Positions 36,949 to 46,809 are shown, numbered from the stretch's first letter. The stretch is 64,000 nucleotides of DNA from JALYNX01 sp035292605 (GCA_035292605.1 DATDPT010000069.1:1-64000); one strand, 5' to 3'. Numbers and translations: made by a program. The notes: generated by a model from the sequence alone, not told the origin.

Positions 36949-36973
36949 AAGACCCAGGCAGCGCCTGGATCTT
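36949..36973 (-). terminator. Terminator-like stem after tRNA scar C
   Basis: AAGACCCAGGC-AGC-GCCTGGATCTT, 11 bp with one C-A mismatch, located 7 nt after the acceptor end on the minus strand. The same CCAGGC/GCCTGG stem follows copy D, so it is probably the native tRNA-fMet terminator carried with the 3' half. Confidence 0.6.
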
Positions 36974-36980
36974 CTGGTCG

Positions 36981-37022
36981 TAGCGGGGGCGGGATTTGAA
37001 CCCGCGACCTTCGGGTTATGAG
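36981..37022 (-). repeat. tRNA-fMet 3'-half scar, copy C
   Basis: 42 nt identical to copy D: from the anticodon loop CTCATAA through the T arm to acceptor CCCCGCT and A73. The 5' side (GGCGAA...) is unrelated to tRNA, so it is not a gene. Followed on the minus strand by a terminator-like stem. Confidence 0.88.
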
Positions 37023-37745
37023 TTCGCCTTCCCCCATTTCTGGAGTATCCGCTGACCAGGTAAAACCGGCCGAAAGCCAACCGTAGCAGGCCTTTCTGCT
37101 TCCGATCGTTTCGGGTTGCTCCCGGTCGTTTCTGGTCCTCCTGTGGTACGGATGTGGGATGGCGCTCGGTTACCGAACGCTCCAATGGAGCGTTCGAAAG
37201 AGTGGTCGAAAGGGTTCCTCTCCACTCGACAGGGTCCCCGACAGGGGATCTCAACCGCAGACTTCAAACCTGTCTCAGTCAAGCCCGGCAACCGGCATCC
37301 ACCCTGGGCGTCTCAATGAGACGTGGTCATCGCCGAGGTCATCCGACATGAACTCCTTGTTGCCGTTGCCGCTGCCGCAGGATGAGTCCGGAGCCCTTAG
37401 TCGATGGAGTCGAATCCCACCGAGCCAGGCCGCAATGACCGCTGTCCATGGGGGTCAGCGTTCAAGTGCAAGCGATGCCACGGTGCCTAGCGTCTACATC
37501 GCGTGGACTATTCCCGGTGAGATATCGATGTGTCCGGAATTGCCGGATATGCGTGGGTCATTCGACTCGTTTCGTAGTTTGGTGACGCGGGTTATGCGCT
37601 AGTTCCCGGAACCGCACTTCCTTGGCCGACCGCCCCGACTTGGTGCGGGCTACCAGCGATGTGGCGCGAGACAGAACGGACCCACCGTGCTTCACCGAAC
37701 ACCGAGAGCGTCGGTCATCCAAACTCAACACGCAGTTAGCCACGT
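37023..37745. other. Gap right of scar C; holds second copy of the 34.06-kb repeat
   Basis: 37140-37245 carries the second copy of the GTGGTACGGATGTGGGAT repeat. Two related words around GATCGTTTCGGG and GGTCGTTTCTGG lie just before it (37106-37136). No frame here has convincing coding character. Confidence 0.45.
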
Positions 37746-38102
37746 TTACAAAACCCGCAGCGGCTCAGTCGGAGTAAGAAGGCGTCTCCACCCGAATCTG
37801 CGGGAGGTGTGCACCCGGAAGTTATTGATCTGTTGGCGGACGTCCGAACAGGCTTCGGACCCCCAGCCGTTCAGGTTCATATCTCCGGGTTTGGTGATCG
37901 GTGGGGACTCCCAGACTTCCTGTAGTAGCGGTCCTATGGCCCTCTTTACTGCCGTTGCGAGGGTGGTGTATTCCTCGCCCATCCCTTGCGATTCGGCTGT
38001 GGTCCAGGCTTCTGCTCGTGCCAGCCGCTCTTGGAGGTGATGTCCATGATCTGCCAGCCGCTGCAGTGTCGCTGGCTCATCGTTGACTCGCCGGCGAATC
38101 AT
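37746..38102 (-). CDS. Hypothetical helical protein
   Basis: 118 residues with a mainly helical N-terminal half (LQRLADHGHHLQERLARAEA; TTLATAVKRAIGPLLQEV) and ordinary amino-acid composition. No ribosome site, family or operon context. The only frame in 37.0-38.5 kb that looks possibly real. Confidence 0.35.
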   Translation of the reverse strand: MIRRRVNDEPATLQRLADHGHHLQERLARAEAWTTAESQGMGEEYTTLATAVKRAIGPLLQEVWESPPITKPGDMNLNGWGSEACSDVRQQINNFRVHTSRRFGWRRLLTPTEPLRVL

Positions 38103-38552
38103 GTAGGGGAACTCACACCATGACAGGAGGACAGCTACAGCCTCGGCATAGTTGTCACGCCGGCGGTCAGCGGAGGCGAAGAGCGTTGAAACCTACCCGC
38201 CCGTTCCAAGGTCCTAGAACGCTGCCCGGGTCAGGATGCGGCCAGGGCATGAATCTGGAGAATGGTCGCAACGCCATCTACATGTTTCGGATTTATGACC
38301 TAAACGGTTCCTGGACGTTCCTCCCCCAACAGCCAGCAGGAGTTCAGTCCTACCGCTCTTTCGTCCAGGTGACTCCACCGGAGGCCGGTATTGAGTTTCA
38401 GTGCCTTTGGAGCTGAGTCCGATTCGGCATGACGAGGCCTGCGACGACGAGGAGGCCTGCCGCCGCTGAGAGAAAAAGGAGCTGCATCATAAGGAAGACG
38501 CGTTCCGGGCGGCGAACCGCCGCCTACATGCAATACAACGTTGCGCCGTGAA

Positions 38553-39722
38553 CTAAAGACGGCGCATGGCGCGGATGGGGTCGACTCTGCCGGCTTGGAT
38601 AGCGGGAAGGAGACCTGCAACCACTCCGACGATGCCACCAAGTCCAATAGCGAGGGGTAATAGGCGAATGTCAAATACGGGTTGCCAGTTGAGCGAGATC
38701 GAGAAGGCGAGGATGGCTACGAGCCCGAGGACGCATCCGGCTGTGCCCCCAAGGAGTCCAAGGATGAGGGACTCTGAGACAACAAGTCGGGCGATATCTC
38801 GCCGGGTGGCGCCGAGGGCTCGTCGGATGCCGAATTGTTCGATGCGCTCCACGACGGACGTCATGACGGCCGATGCGATAGCGAGTGTGCCCACGATGAG
38901 TGCGACTCCGGCGGCGACGAGGAACGCCAAGCGGGTGTCGTCCTCCACCTGCGCTCGAAGAACTTCTGGTTCGGGTGGTGCCAGGGCAACAAACGCCGAT
39001 GGGAGTTCGGGGTCGATGGCCATGGGAGCCTGGCGGGCGACTGACGCGCCGGACCCGGGGGTTACCCGGACCAATACTCCTGTTTCCCCTTGAGTGCCCC
39101 AGATGGCCGAGTCAAGGTTGACCGGTGGTGTTAGCACCCAGCCGTCGATTCGGGGGTCGACTTCCCCTGCTGCTACGTAGCCGATGATGGTGACCGGCAC
39201 TCCCTCGACCCACAAGGTGAATGGTTGGGTGAACGGTGGCAGGCCGAGTTCGGTGACAACGGTCTGGCCGAGAACAGCGACGGGCGCGCCGGTTTCGAGG
39301 ATACGGGTGTCCCAGAGGCGGCCTTCAAGAACGTCCAATTCGAGGCTTTCGGTCAGGTTTCCGTCCACCACGGCCGGGGTGAAGCTGATAATCCTTCCGT
39401 CGACCGGCCGCAGCGAAATGTCGCGTGGGTTCAATACTGTGGTGCGGGCGACACCGGTGACCCCGGTGACCTCGGTGAGGCCCGTTAGATCGACCTCCCT
39501 GAGGGTTGCCTCTTCCGACAAGGATGCGGGTTCCACATAGACCACCGATGATCTTAGGGCGTCGAACCTGACCGATATCTGGTTCGAAGCGGTTCCGGAC
39601 AGGCCGATCACGGCAACGATTGTTGCGATTCCGAGTGTCGATCCCAGGGATGCCACCAAAGACCGGCCAGCACGTTCCCCGATCGACCGTCTGGTCTCGC
39701 GGAATAGGTCTGTCAACTTCAT
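38553..39722 (-). CDS. MacB/FtsX-type ABC permease
   Basis: 389 residues: N-terminal helix (~20-45), large extracytoplasmic domain, three C-terminal helices and the coupling segment IEQFGIRRALGATRRDI. The ATG overlaps the ATPase stop (ATGA). Last gene of a four-gene minus-strand efflux operon. Confidence 0.9.
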   Translation of the reverse strand: MKLTDLFRETRRSIGERAGRSLVASLGSTLGIATIVAVIGLSGTASNQISVRFDALRSSVVYVEPASLSEEATLREVDLTGLTEVTGVTGVARTTVLNPRDISLRPVDGRIISFTPAVVDGNLTESLELDVLEGRLWDTRILETGAPVAVLGQTVVTELGLPPFTQPFTLWVEGVPVTIIGYVAAGEVDPRIDGWVLTPPVNLDSAIWGTQGETGVLVRVTPGSGASVARQAPMAIDPELPSAFVALAPPEPEVLRAQVEDDTRLAFLVAAGVALIVGTLAIASAVMTSVVERIEQFGIRRALGATRRDIARLVVSESLILGLLGGTAGCVLGLVAILAFSISLNWQPVFDIRLLPLAIGLGGIVGVVAGLLPAIQAGRVDPIRAMRRL

Positions 39723-40387
39723 GACAGGTCGACAACACGGCCGTTGCGGAGTTTGACGACTCTTAGCGCTCTTGCCGCTGACCTCGGGTCGTGGGTCACC
39801 ATGACCACGGTTACCCCGGATTTGTGGATGTGGTCGATTTCATCGAGCACGATCTCGGCGTTACCGCCATCGAGGTTGCCGACAGGTTCGTCGCAGAGCA
39901 GGATTCTGGGCTGGCGGGCTATAGCGCGAGCGATTGCTACCCTCTGCCGTTCACCTCCCGAAAGGGTGCGCGCCGATGCGTGGGCCCGATGTTGAAGGCC
40001 CACTGCCGCAATGGCCTTCTCGAGCTCGGCGGGTCGGTCCAGCTCGTTCCGGCGTTGGTGGACAAGCCCAATCTCAACATTGTCGGTCACTGTCCGATCT
40101 TCAAATAGGTGATAGCTCTGGAATACAAATCCGAGAGCATCGGCCCGGGCCCGTGATCTATCGCGGTCTGTCCAATCTCGCGTGTCGTCGCCCTCGAACC
40201 AGAGGGCCCCGCCGGTGGGCGTATCGAGAAGCCCAACAAGGTTGAGGAGTGTGGTCTTACCGCTGCCACTCGGCCCGGTGAGCGCAACATAATCCCCGGC
40301 TTCGATCGTCAAGTCGACCTGCTCGAGCGCCACCACGTCGTCGGCGTAGACCTTGGAGATCCCATCCAAACGCAACGCCAAGGTCAT
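39719..40387 (-). CDS. MacB/LolD-type ABC ATPase
   Basis: 222 residues with Walker A GPSGSGKTT, signature LSGGERQRVAIARAI, Walker B ILLCDEPVGNLD and VTHDPRS. Starts 1 nt after the adaptor stop. Partner of the permease downstream; together they resemble MacAB-type exporters of peptides or lipids. Confidence 0.93.
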   Translation of the reverse strand: MTLALRLDGISKVYADDVVALEQVDLTIEAGDYVALTGPSGSGKTTLLNLVGLLDTPTGGALWFEGDDTRDWTDRDRSRARADALGFVFQSYHLFEDRTVTDNVEIGLVHQRRNELDRPAELEKAIAAVGLQHRAHASARTLSGGERQRVAIARAIARQPRILLCDEPVGNLDGGNAEIVLDEIDHIHKSGVTVVMVTHDPRSAARALRVVKLRNGRVVDLS

Positions 40388-40388
40388 T

Positions 40389-41618
40389 TCAACCTACGAC
40401 TACCTGTTCGCCGCCACCTAGTCCAGAGACGATTTCGGTCCTGCCACCGATGGTTACACCCACTTCCACATCCACTCGGGTCTGGCTGTCACCGATGACG
40501 ATCGTCACGTACGACTCGCCGTCGGCGTCGGCGCGGACCGCAGAAACTGGCACTGAAACCACGTCGCCCGTCGTGGCGTCGAGCTCTACTTCAACGCTTG
40601 CTGGTGTGCCTGGCTGAAGGTCCCGCACCTCAGCATCAATACGAACGAAGGCCTCGGGTGAACTACCAGGTTCAGCAATGATGATCTCACCCACAGTCGA
40701 CTCGACCTCACGGCCCCCGACCATCACCACAATAGATTGGCCTTTGGCCAGACGATTGGTCTGCGCCAGGGTCACAGAAGCTACGACGATCGCCTCGGTG
40801 GTGCGCAACTCAAGCAGACTCCTCTCCGGGTCTACCAGGTCACCTTCCTCGTACGAACTGTCCACGACCACCGACTCGAATGGAAGCCCAAGTACTTCAT
40901 TAGCCGGAACTACCAGAGTCGGAGAACTCTGCAGAGCGGCAAGCTGCGCTTCCGCAATGGCCAGGCTTCGGCGCGCCGTCGACACGGCGGTTTGGTCACC
41001 GCTAGCTCGAGCGGAGCGCAGAGTCTGTCTCGCCTGGTCAACTCCGTTCTGCGCTTCTAGCACACTGGTTGTCGAGACCTGCTCAGGTGGGGGCGCCGGA
41101 ACAAAGCCCATGCCTTCATACCAACCCCGTACCGCCTCCTCAGTACTAGCACCGAAAACCCCGTCGACCTCATCTGGATTGTCCAAGTAGCCGAACTCCA
41201 GCAACGTCATTTGGAGCGCTTGCACGTCCGAACCCGTCAAGCCGCGGTGAAGATCGCGATACAGATTGGACATGCCGGTGACGAATATCAACGGACGTCC
41301 TGATAAGCCCACCACAGGATCACCCGACACGACCTCAGTCCCCGGCTCAGGTAAGAAGGTCACCACGCCACGCGACGCGCCGACCGGTTCCCATGGATCG
41401 ATAGACAACTCGATCCGCGGACGGACCTCGGCCTCCAGCAACAGCACCTCACGTAGCACACCGACCTCGGCCAATGCGGTAATCGGCTCGGGTTCAGGCG
41501 GTTCGCGAACTGCCTCCGCCTCCTCGGGAGTTATGAATCGAGGAACAACCAGCCACGCCACTGCCACACCGGCAGCGAGAACAGCGACTACGAGAAGTAC
41601 CCGTCTCAGGAGAACCAA
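40389..41618 (-). CDS. HlyD/MacA-type adaptor with peptidoglycan-binding domain
   Basis: 409 residues from a TTG (GGAG 9-10 nt upstream). N-terminal membrane helix (~4-26), a PG_binding_1 domain (LTGSDVQALQMTLLEFGYLD; DGVFGASTEEAVRGW), a coiled segment, and a beta-barrel adaptor (VVPANEVLGLPFESVVVD). This adaptor plan is common in Gram-positive Actinobacteria. It probably couples the ABC pair to the cell wall. Confidence 0.85.
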   Translation of the reverse strand: MVLLRRVLLVVAVLAAGVAVAWLVVPRFITPEEAEAVREPPEPEPITALAEVGVLREVLLLEAEVRPRIELSIDPWEPVGASRGVVTFLPEPGTEVVSGDPVVGLSGRPLIFVTGMSNLYRDLHRGLTGSDVQALQMTLLEFGYLDNPDEVDGVFGASTEEAVRGWYEGMGFVPAPPPEQVSTTSVLEAQNGVDQARQTLRSARASGDQTAVSTARRSLAIAEAQLAALQSSPTLVVPANEVLGLPFESVVVDSSYEEGDLVDPERSLLELRTTEAIVVASVTLAQTNRLAKGQSIVVMVGGREVESTVGEIIIAEPGSSPEAFVRIDAEVRDLQPGTPASVEVELDATTGDVVSVPVSAVRADADGESYVTIVIGDSQTRVDVEVGVTIGGRTEIVSGLGGGEQVVVG

Positions 41619-41624
41619 ACGGTC

Positions 41625-42554
41625 CTAGCTCCCCCACTCCGGATACTTCTCGACGAGTTCTTGAACGATCTCGGTCTCCAATCGATGCAGAACAGGCATC
41701 TTTGTTGTCAAGTCGCACTCGAAATCAGCTACTGCGATCGCGAGCTCGAAGTCCGTCAACTCCTGGGGCTGAGCATCGGCAAAGGCGAGCTCGTCTACCA
41801 GGTCAACCGGATGCGCTTCCCGGTCAATCTCGTAACCGCGGCTTGCAAGGCAGGCTCTCCAGTCATCGACTGCACTCAAGAACTCGGCGGACAGTTGAGC
41901 CGCCTGATAAAGGTTGCGCATCTCCGTCATCACCGCTTGATCAGTCCCTGGAACTTCGAGGGCGCCCTCCGCTAATGCCTCACAGCTACCAGCGACAGGT
42001 GCCTCGCCCTCTCCACTGACGTCTCCGTTCAGATCCCGTCGATACACCGCTTGTTCATCTGCGCCGAGCGACTCGTGATACTCATTATTTCGGTCAGCCG
42101 CCTCTCTGCCCGACGTGTCAACGAAATCCAATGTTGTGTATAGCCCGTAACCGAAGCTCTCGCGGAAGTCGCGGAGTTCACCGACTGTCCGTGGTTCGGG
42201 AACCTGAGAATGCTGCAGAACTGGTTCGAAGGTCCAGCCACGCTGCTGCATACACGATGATAGAGCCCGCTGCCGCTCATTATGGAATTCGTCGGACGAT
42301 AGGCCTTGGCTCTGAAACTCAAGAAGTGGGTTGACGACATCTGTGTCGGCCAGGGTGTCGGAAGAGCTGCCCGCCGGTAAGCCAGAGCCTGACGTTGCCG
42401 CCGAAGTGGGGGTGCTGTTATTGGTGGTCGTGATGGACGTTAAATCCACAGCTGCCACCTCCGAGCAGGAGGCAGCCGCTAGACCGCCGAGTAGCACGCA
42501 GGCAAGGGTTAAGGACCGTCTAGGCAGCTGTCGCCGACACTTGGCCTTCAACAT
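41625..42554 (-). CDS. Secreted lipoprotein of the efflux operon
   Basis: 309 residues from the ATG at 42554, chosen because it begins a clean lipoprotein signal (LTLACVLLGGLAAASC). A Thr/Ser linker is followed by a helical domain with paired Cys (ALSSCMQQRGW; WRACLASRGYE; FECDLTTKMP). Actinobacterial efflux operons of this kind often start with such a lipoprotein. Function unknown. Confidence 0.78.
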   Translation of the reverse strand: MLKAKCRRQLPRRSLTLACVLLGGLAAASCSEVAAVDLTSITTTNNSTPTSAATSGSGLPAGSSSDTLADTDVVNPLLEFQSQGLSSDEFHNERQRALSSCMQQRGWTFEPVLQHSQVPEPRTVGELRDFRESFGYGLYTTLDFVDTSGREAADRNNEYHESLGADEQAVYRRDLNGDVSGEGEAPVAGSCEALAEGALEVPGTDQAVMTEMRNLYQAAQLSAEFLSAVDDWRACLASRGYEIDREAHPVDLVDELAFADAQPQELTDFELAIAVADFECDLTTKMPVLHRLETEIVQELVEKYPEWGS

Positions 42555-42896
42555 CTGGGACTCGATGGTCGCAGGTGAGGCGCATCGAGCGCAACTCCGA
42601 ACCACCCATCCGGCCATACGCGGTGTCCCAACTCGCGGGGGCACCCAAGTCGCGAGGAGATCCTGTTGGTCTTGGGGGGATCCGTTTGAGCCATCACGGC
42701 GAGACTAATCACCGAGTACTGCGGGGCTGTTGATTGGACGTGTAGTCCAGTCAAACCCCCCCCCAATTCGCGAAAAACAACGCGATAGAGCGTCGCATAT
42801 AGACCCGGATCTGCCGTCGCGCCTTAGGTTCGCTGACTAGAATCCCCGTGTGGGAAAGATAGGTTGGGAGACGGAAAGAATGGAGGACGGAGAGTC

Positions 42897-43346
42897 ATGA
42901 GGAGAAAGCTCCTTGTTCTGTCCACACTTGTGGGCATTCTTGTTGGCACATTTGGCTTGCCAGCTCAAGCCGCCGAATGCCACGGCGGAACGCCAGGCAA
43001 CTACTACGTGGATTGCACAACTCCCGATTCGTTGAGTTGTCAGACACCCAATCAAAACCTCGCTACGGCGCAGATGCCTGGTTACGGAACCCTTGAGCTG
43101 CGCTACGACCCCGGATGCCGGTCCATTTGGTCAAGGATACCGTGGCCTCCGGCCGGCCAGCCCGGACTATCTCCTTGGGCTCAGCGGGATACCTGGAATG
43201 GCTGCCTAGCCGGGAACACATTAGGGGGACCCCTTTTCACAAGCTCCTCCAACGTCTGGAGCTGGCAACTAAATGACATGAACTGCCGTGGTAGAGCACG
43301 CGCCACCGTTAATGGCGGTGGGACCTTCTCGACAGGTTGGCACTAG
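42897..43346 (+). CDS. Secreted DUF2690-family protein
   Basis: 149 residues: signal peptide (LLVLSTLVGILVGTFGLPAQAA), then a Cys-rich domain with LELRYDPGCRSIWSRI, the DUF2690 signature. GGAGGACGGAG precedes the ATG. Extracellular; function unknown. Confidence 0.82.
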   Translation: MRRKLLVLSTLVGILVGTFGLPAQAAECHGGTPGNYYVDCTTPDSLSCQTPNQNLATAQMPGYGTLELRYDPGCRSIWSRIPWPPAGQPGLSPWAQRDTWNGCLAGNTLGGPLFTSSSNVWSWQLNDMNCRGRARATVNGGGTFSTGWH

Positions 43347-43482
43347 CCACGCGCTCATATCCTGGTCTGGTCTCTTGATGGGGAGGGGGATGCTGTGCAT
43401 CCCCCTCTCCAAGATCTGAAGCAGTACCAATGTCACCAACCCAAGGATCCCGGTAGTGGCAGCTGCTCTCCGCATCCGCGAG

Positions 43483-43785
43483 ATGAAAGACTCATCGTCG
43501 AGTCGTCAGGTCGAAGTGACAATGAAGGGACCTGCCGTCGTTGGTAGAAATGAAGCGGAGTATCGCGATCGACTCCACGCAGAATCAGCGCGAGTCGGGA
43601 TGGATCCGTTTCGACTGGAAGGCGAATGGCAAGCCGATGGGACCATCTTTGGATTCGGCGAGCAAATGGTCGAACGACAAGGTGCTCTGACCAACGTGGG
43701 CATGGACCGGTACTACTTACAGTGGCTGGATTTGCGCGATTTGCATGGCCTCAAGGACATGCTCGACTGTCTGCGCCACGCCTAG
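43483..43785 (+). CDS. Hypothetical protein
   Basis: About 100 residues from an ATG at 43483; plausible coding composition (EYRDRLHAESARVGMDPFRL; DRYYLQWLDLRDLHGLKDML). No signal, membrane segment or family recognised. Confidence 0.45.
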   Translation: MKDSSSSRQVEVTMKGPAVVGRNEAEYRDRLHAESARVGMDPFRLEGEWQADGTIFGFGEQMVERQGALTNVGMDRYYLQWLDLRDLHGLKDMLDCLRHA

Positions 43786-43789
43786 CCCT

Positions 43790-44230
43790 GCCGACCCCCC
43801 TTGTCGGAACGACTGACATTTCACCGTCGGCGAGCGCCTGGCACGTCGTCCTCAGTAAACCCTTCGAAACGGGTTCGGCTAGACGGCCAGCTGTGACTAC
43901 CGCCTCCCATGCCAGAAGAGGCTCTTCCTCCACCATGCGCAATCGGAGCAGCCGGGCCAGGTACTCCCGATACACGCTGGCCATACCCGGCACCCCTGCA
44001 TCGCGGTGCTCCACCGCCGACCCATAGGAAAGCAGCAACGTGGTGCGGACCCGGTCGGCAGCCGGGGTCACCGGCTGCCGCATCGACCCAATCGATGACA
44101 TTCTGAGTCGAGAAGCCATCGTCCGCATCGCCCACGAGCTGCGTCACGTCCAGTGGGCATGAGTCTGAATCATCGATGTCCACTAGCAAGTCCACCAATC
44201 CTGGGCGATTGCTACCACCTCTGCCACAAG
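43790..44230 (-). pseudogene. Frameshifted aminoglycoside-phosphotransferase-like remnant
   Basis: Two minus-strand frames give pieces of one protein. The first contains NVIDWVDAAAGDPG, the Asp-containing motif of APH/choline-kinase-like enzymes. The second continues with VRTTLLLSYGSAVE and GMASVYREYLARLL, the usual helices after it. The switch lies near 44060-44090 and the ATP-binding N-terminal half is missing. Confidence 0.55.
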
Positions 44231-44287
44231 GGATTGTGCTTTGAGCCCCGACGGCGGTTTGAGCTCTAGTGCCAATCATCGCAGCAA

Positions 44288-46108
44288 CTACAGGCGTTGG
44301 TTAGCGGCCTCCACCGCCGCATCAATCGCCTCCCGGTGCGGCTCATATTTAGCGAACATTGCCTGCTCATTCCGAAACTTGTTGCGTGCGCGGATCGAGC
44401 CCGAGAACAGGACCGTCCCACCATTGTGCTTGTACTCGCCGGGCGCGCCCTTGAAGGGCACAAACCGATAGCCAATTTCATATCCGTACACCCAAGCGCG
44501 GAGGCAGAACTCACTATCAAAACAGATTCCAGGCTCGCCAGGTTCCGAATACGAGTGGTCCCAGCCTCCCATCTGTTCGAAGGACCTTCTGCGTACTAGA
44601 TAAGGGCCGATGTTGACATGGTGAACAAATCTAAAGGGACCGTGACCCCACAGAGGCTCGGTACCAGGCCCGAGTGCTGGAAAGCCCATGAACCCGCCGA
44701 CTACGGCGAGGTTCGGATGGGAATCAAATCGCTGAACAATGTCGAGGAGCCAATCTGAGTCGTCTGGAATGTAATCGTCATCTTGGACTAGGCAAACGAT
44801 CTCTGCGTTCGACATTCGAATAGCGCGATCCAGTATACGAATCTCATGTAGATCGTTCGATTGGAGCAGGAAATCATTCGGACGGTCCAAAAACGGTCGC
44901 CACGCCTCTGCCGAGCCATCAATGGATCCATCGTCGCAGACGATTAACTCGTGATCTCCGAGACTTCGGAGAGCATTCGCTAGGTGCCCAACGTTCTGAA
45001 CACGGTTGAAGGAGTGAACTACGAAGGCAACCCGCGGACTTCTTTCATAGCGCTCATCCAGCCGCGATGCCTTCCTCGCTCGAACTCTTCGGACGACATC
45101 GAGGTCGACGTTAGGTCCGTTTTTCGAGCGCGTGTGGATGTTGACGTGCGGCAAGCCTGGTGAGCGGAGAAGCGCTGTCCGGGCGAGGCTAGAACCGTTG
45201 TGCACTAGGTAGTCGCTGCGACTCAACAGGAGGTAATCCGCGACCGCTTCTTCCCCTTGCTCGGCGGCAACATCTCGGTCCCCAGCGATGTAAGCCGGCA
45301 TGATCCATCCAGTGGGGCCCGTACTCGCCGTCGGCCCATGAGTGTGGTAGATAGAACTGTACGAGCGCACATATTCGTATCCGAAGTGGTCAAGCATGAA
45401 GTCAAGAGAATGTTTGTCGTCTGTCGCGACGAAAATGCGCGCCCGAGGGTGGCCTTCGATGAGTTGCTGCAACACAGGTAGATAGTTCGGAAGGATCAAC
45501 GAAGCTTGTCGATGGGCGCGAGTTTCCTCAGGGGACACAGCGTCTGTACCCCGCAGATGCACACCTATGACAAAGTAGCCTTGAAGTTCGCTTGCGTAGA
45601 ACTGGTCTACCTTGTGCTGGAGGTACTTGCGTGGGCGCACGTATCCCTCGATGACCGAGGCGGCAAATGAACGTAGCTCGGGGCCAGGGTCGTTCCACAG
45701 GTAAGGGATATTCAGGGTTCGCCCTGTAAGAGCGGGGTGGTCTCCGAAATGTGCGGACACGAAGACGTTCTTGTCAATCATGTACCCAGGGTGATCCGCG
45801 TCTGGGGGATTCTCGCGGATGCTGTCGAAGACATGTGGTGGAATAGCTGTCGCCGGGTAGTTGGGCACTAGCGGACAGAAATAGTACTCCCATACGGTGT
45901 CGGCGCCATGGTGCCCTTTGGGCGTCCAATAACAGGTACGGGGCCCGAAGAGCGCGATCGGCGTACGCCCCTCGGACAAAGCGAACGGCACATGTGCGAT
46001 CACCTGCTGCACAAGTGAGAACAAGCCAACGTCGCGTTCACAAATGACGTGTAGTGCGCTGTATTCGCCGGTTGAACGCTCATGCGTGCTTGGCTCGATC
46101 AAGGCCAC
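44288..46108 (-). CDS. Bifunctional glycosyltransferase: fucosyltransferase-like + GT2
   Basis: 606 residues. Residues ~1-345 resemble NodZ/alpha-1,6-fucosyltransferase-like enzymes: YFVIGVHLRGTDAVS, RIFVATDDKHSLDFM and DYLVHNGSSLARTALL. From ~355 a GT2 domain begins (PRVAFVVHSFNRVQNVGHLA) with ELIVCDDGSIDGS and the metal-binding EIVCLVQDDDYIP. One continuous frame, so a genuine fusion that could add two sugars in sequence. No signal or membrane helix. It lies alone, without capsule or export genes; flanking genes are decayed. Confidence 0.8.
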   Translation of the reverse strand: MALIEPSTHERSTGEYSALHVICERDVGLFSLVQQVIAHVPFALSEGRTPIALFGPRTCYWTPKGHHGADTVWEYYFCPLVPNYPATAIPPHVFDSIRENPPDADHPGYMIDKNVFVSAHFGDHPALTGRTLNIPYLWNDPGPELRSFAASVIEGYVRPRKYLQHKVDQFYASELQGYFVIGVHLRGTDAVSPEETRAHRQASLILPNYLPVLQQLIEGHPRARIFVATDDKHSLDFMLDHFGYEYVRSYSSIYHTHGPTASTGPTGWIMPAYIAGDRDVAAEQGEEAVADYLLLSRSDYLVHNGSSLARTALLRSPGLPHVNIHTRSKNGPNVDLDVVRRVRARKASRLDERYERSPRVAFVVHSFNRVQNVGHLANALRSLGDHELIVCDDGSIDGSAEAWRPFLDRPNDFLLQSNDLHEIRILDRAIRMSNAEIVCLVQDDDYIPDDSDWLLDIVQRFDSHPNLAVVGGFMGFPALGPGTEPLWGHGPFRFVHHVNIGPYLVRRRSFEQMGGWDHSYSEPGEPGICFDSEFCLRAWVYGYEIGYRFVPFKGAPGEYKHNGGTVLFSGSIRARNKFRNEQAMFAKYEPHREAIDAAVEAANQRL

Positions 46109-46199
46109 GATGCTCCAAACGCATCAAGGATCAGCATGATGGCTAGACATCCAAGGCCATGCCAACCACGTGGTTTCATCTTCACCTCCAACTCCGCAA

Positions 46200-46603
46200 C
46201 CGGTGAAGCTCGGAGCGCCAAATGTAGTCGGGAACCAAATCGACAACGTCCACATCAGCCAGCGACGCGCTCAGGTCGAACGAGGCGGGCGATACGAGGC
46301 AGCGGGGACCGGATCCGAGGCGGGCGACGCGCCAGGCCAATAGACGGTGAAGTTGGCTCCGAATGCGATCGCGACCGGAACGAGAGGAAGTGTCCAAATC
46401 AGCGCAAGCGCGCAGCCACTGACTCGTTGCTGAAAGAATGGTGGGCACTGCGACTGCAATTCCCAAGCGCAGGGTTAGATGAGACTCAAATTACCGAGAT
46501 CCTGAAGAGTGAAGGCCAGGTATGGGAGTACAGCGATAATCGCAACCAAGAAAGCTAATCGATAGGTATTCTTCAACGGGCGAGCTGCTGTCCCGGATGC
46601 CAT
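46200..46603 (-). pseudogene. Probable decayed membrane-protein gene
   Basis: An ATG at 46603 opens a 42-residue frame with one helix (YRLAFLVAIIAVLPYLAFTL), then a stop. Hydrophobic stretches continue in other frames (LGIAVAVPTIL; LIWTLPLVPVAIAFG). This looks like one frameshifted membrane protein. Confidence 0.35.
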
Positions 46604-46632
46604 AATCCGTTTCAGGCTTCGCCGAGGTGTTC

Positions 46633-46809
46633 ATGACGCATTCAAAAGAGGAACAGCAACCTGCCTGCGACAAAGGTCATGTGGGGGAAGTCTCGGACCA
46701 TTCCGGCCGGTGGCAGTACTGCGATGGAGAAAAGTGGGTCGACATCGACCAGCCTCCTGCTGGCGACAGGTCCGTCTTGCCAGCCGATGAGGAACCTCGC
46801 TCGCAGTGA
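46633..46809 (+). CDS. Small hydrophilic protein preceding coiled-coil membrane protein
   Basis: 58 residues from ATG 46633, with GRWQYCDGEKWVDI at its centre. The stop overlaps the next GTG (GTGA), so the two are probably cotranslated. No family recognised. Confidence 0.5.
   Translation: MTHSKEEQQPACDKGHVGEVSDHSGRWQYCDGEKWVDIDQPPAGDRSVLPADEEPRSQ

Noticed and set aside
37159..37602. 147-codon plus-strand frame and neighbours in 37.1-37.7 kb
   Set aside because: Ser/Pro/Arg-rich, no ribosome site, overlaps the repeat; no coding character.
38120..38416. 98-codon plus-strand frame
   Set aside because: Low-complexity N-terminus, no start signal, no recognisable motif.
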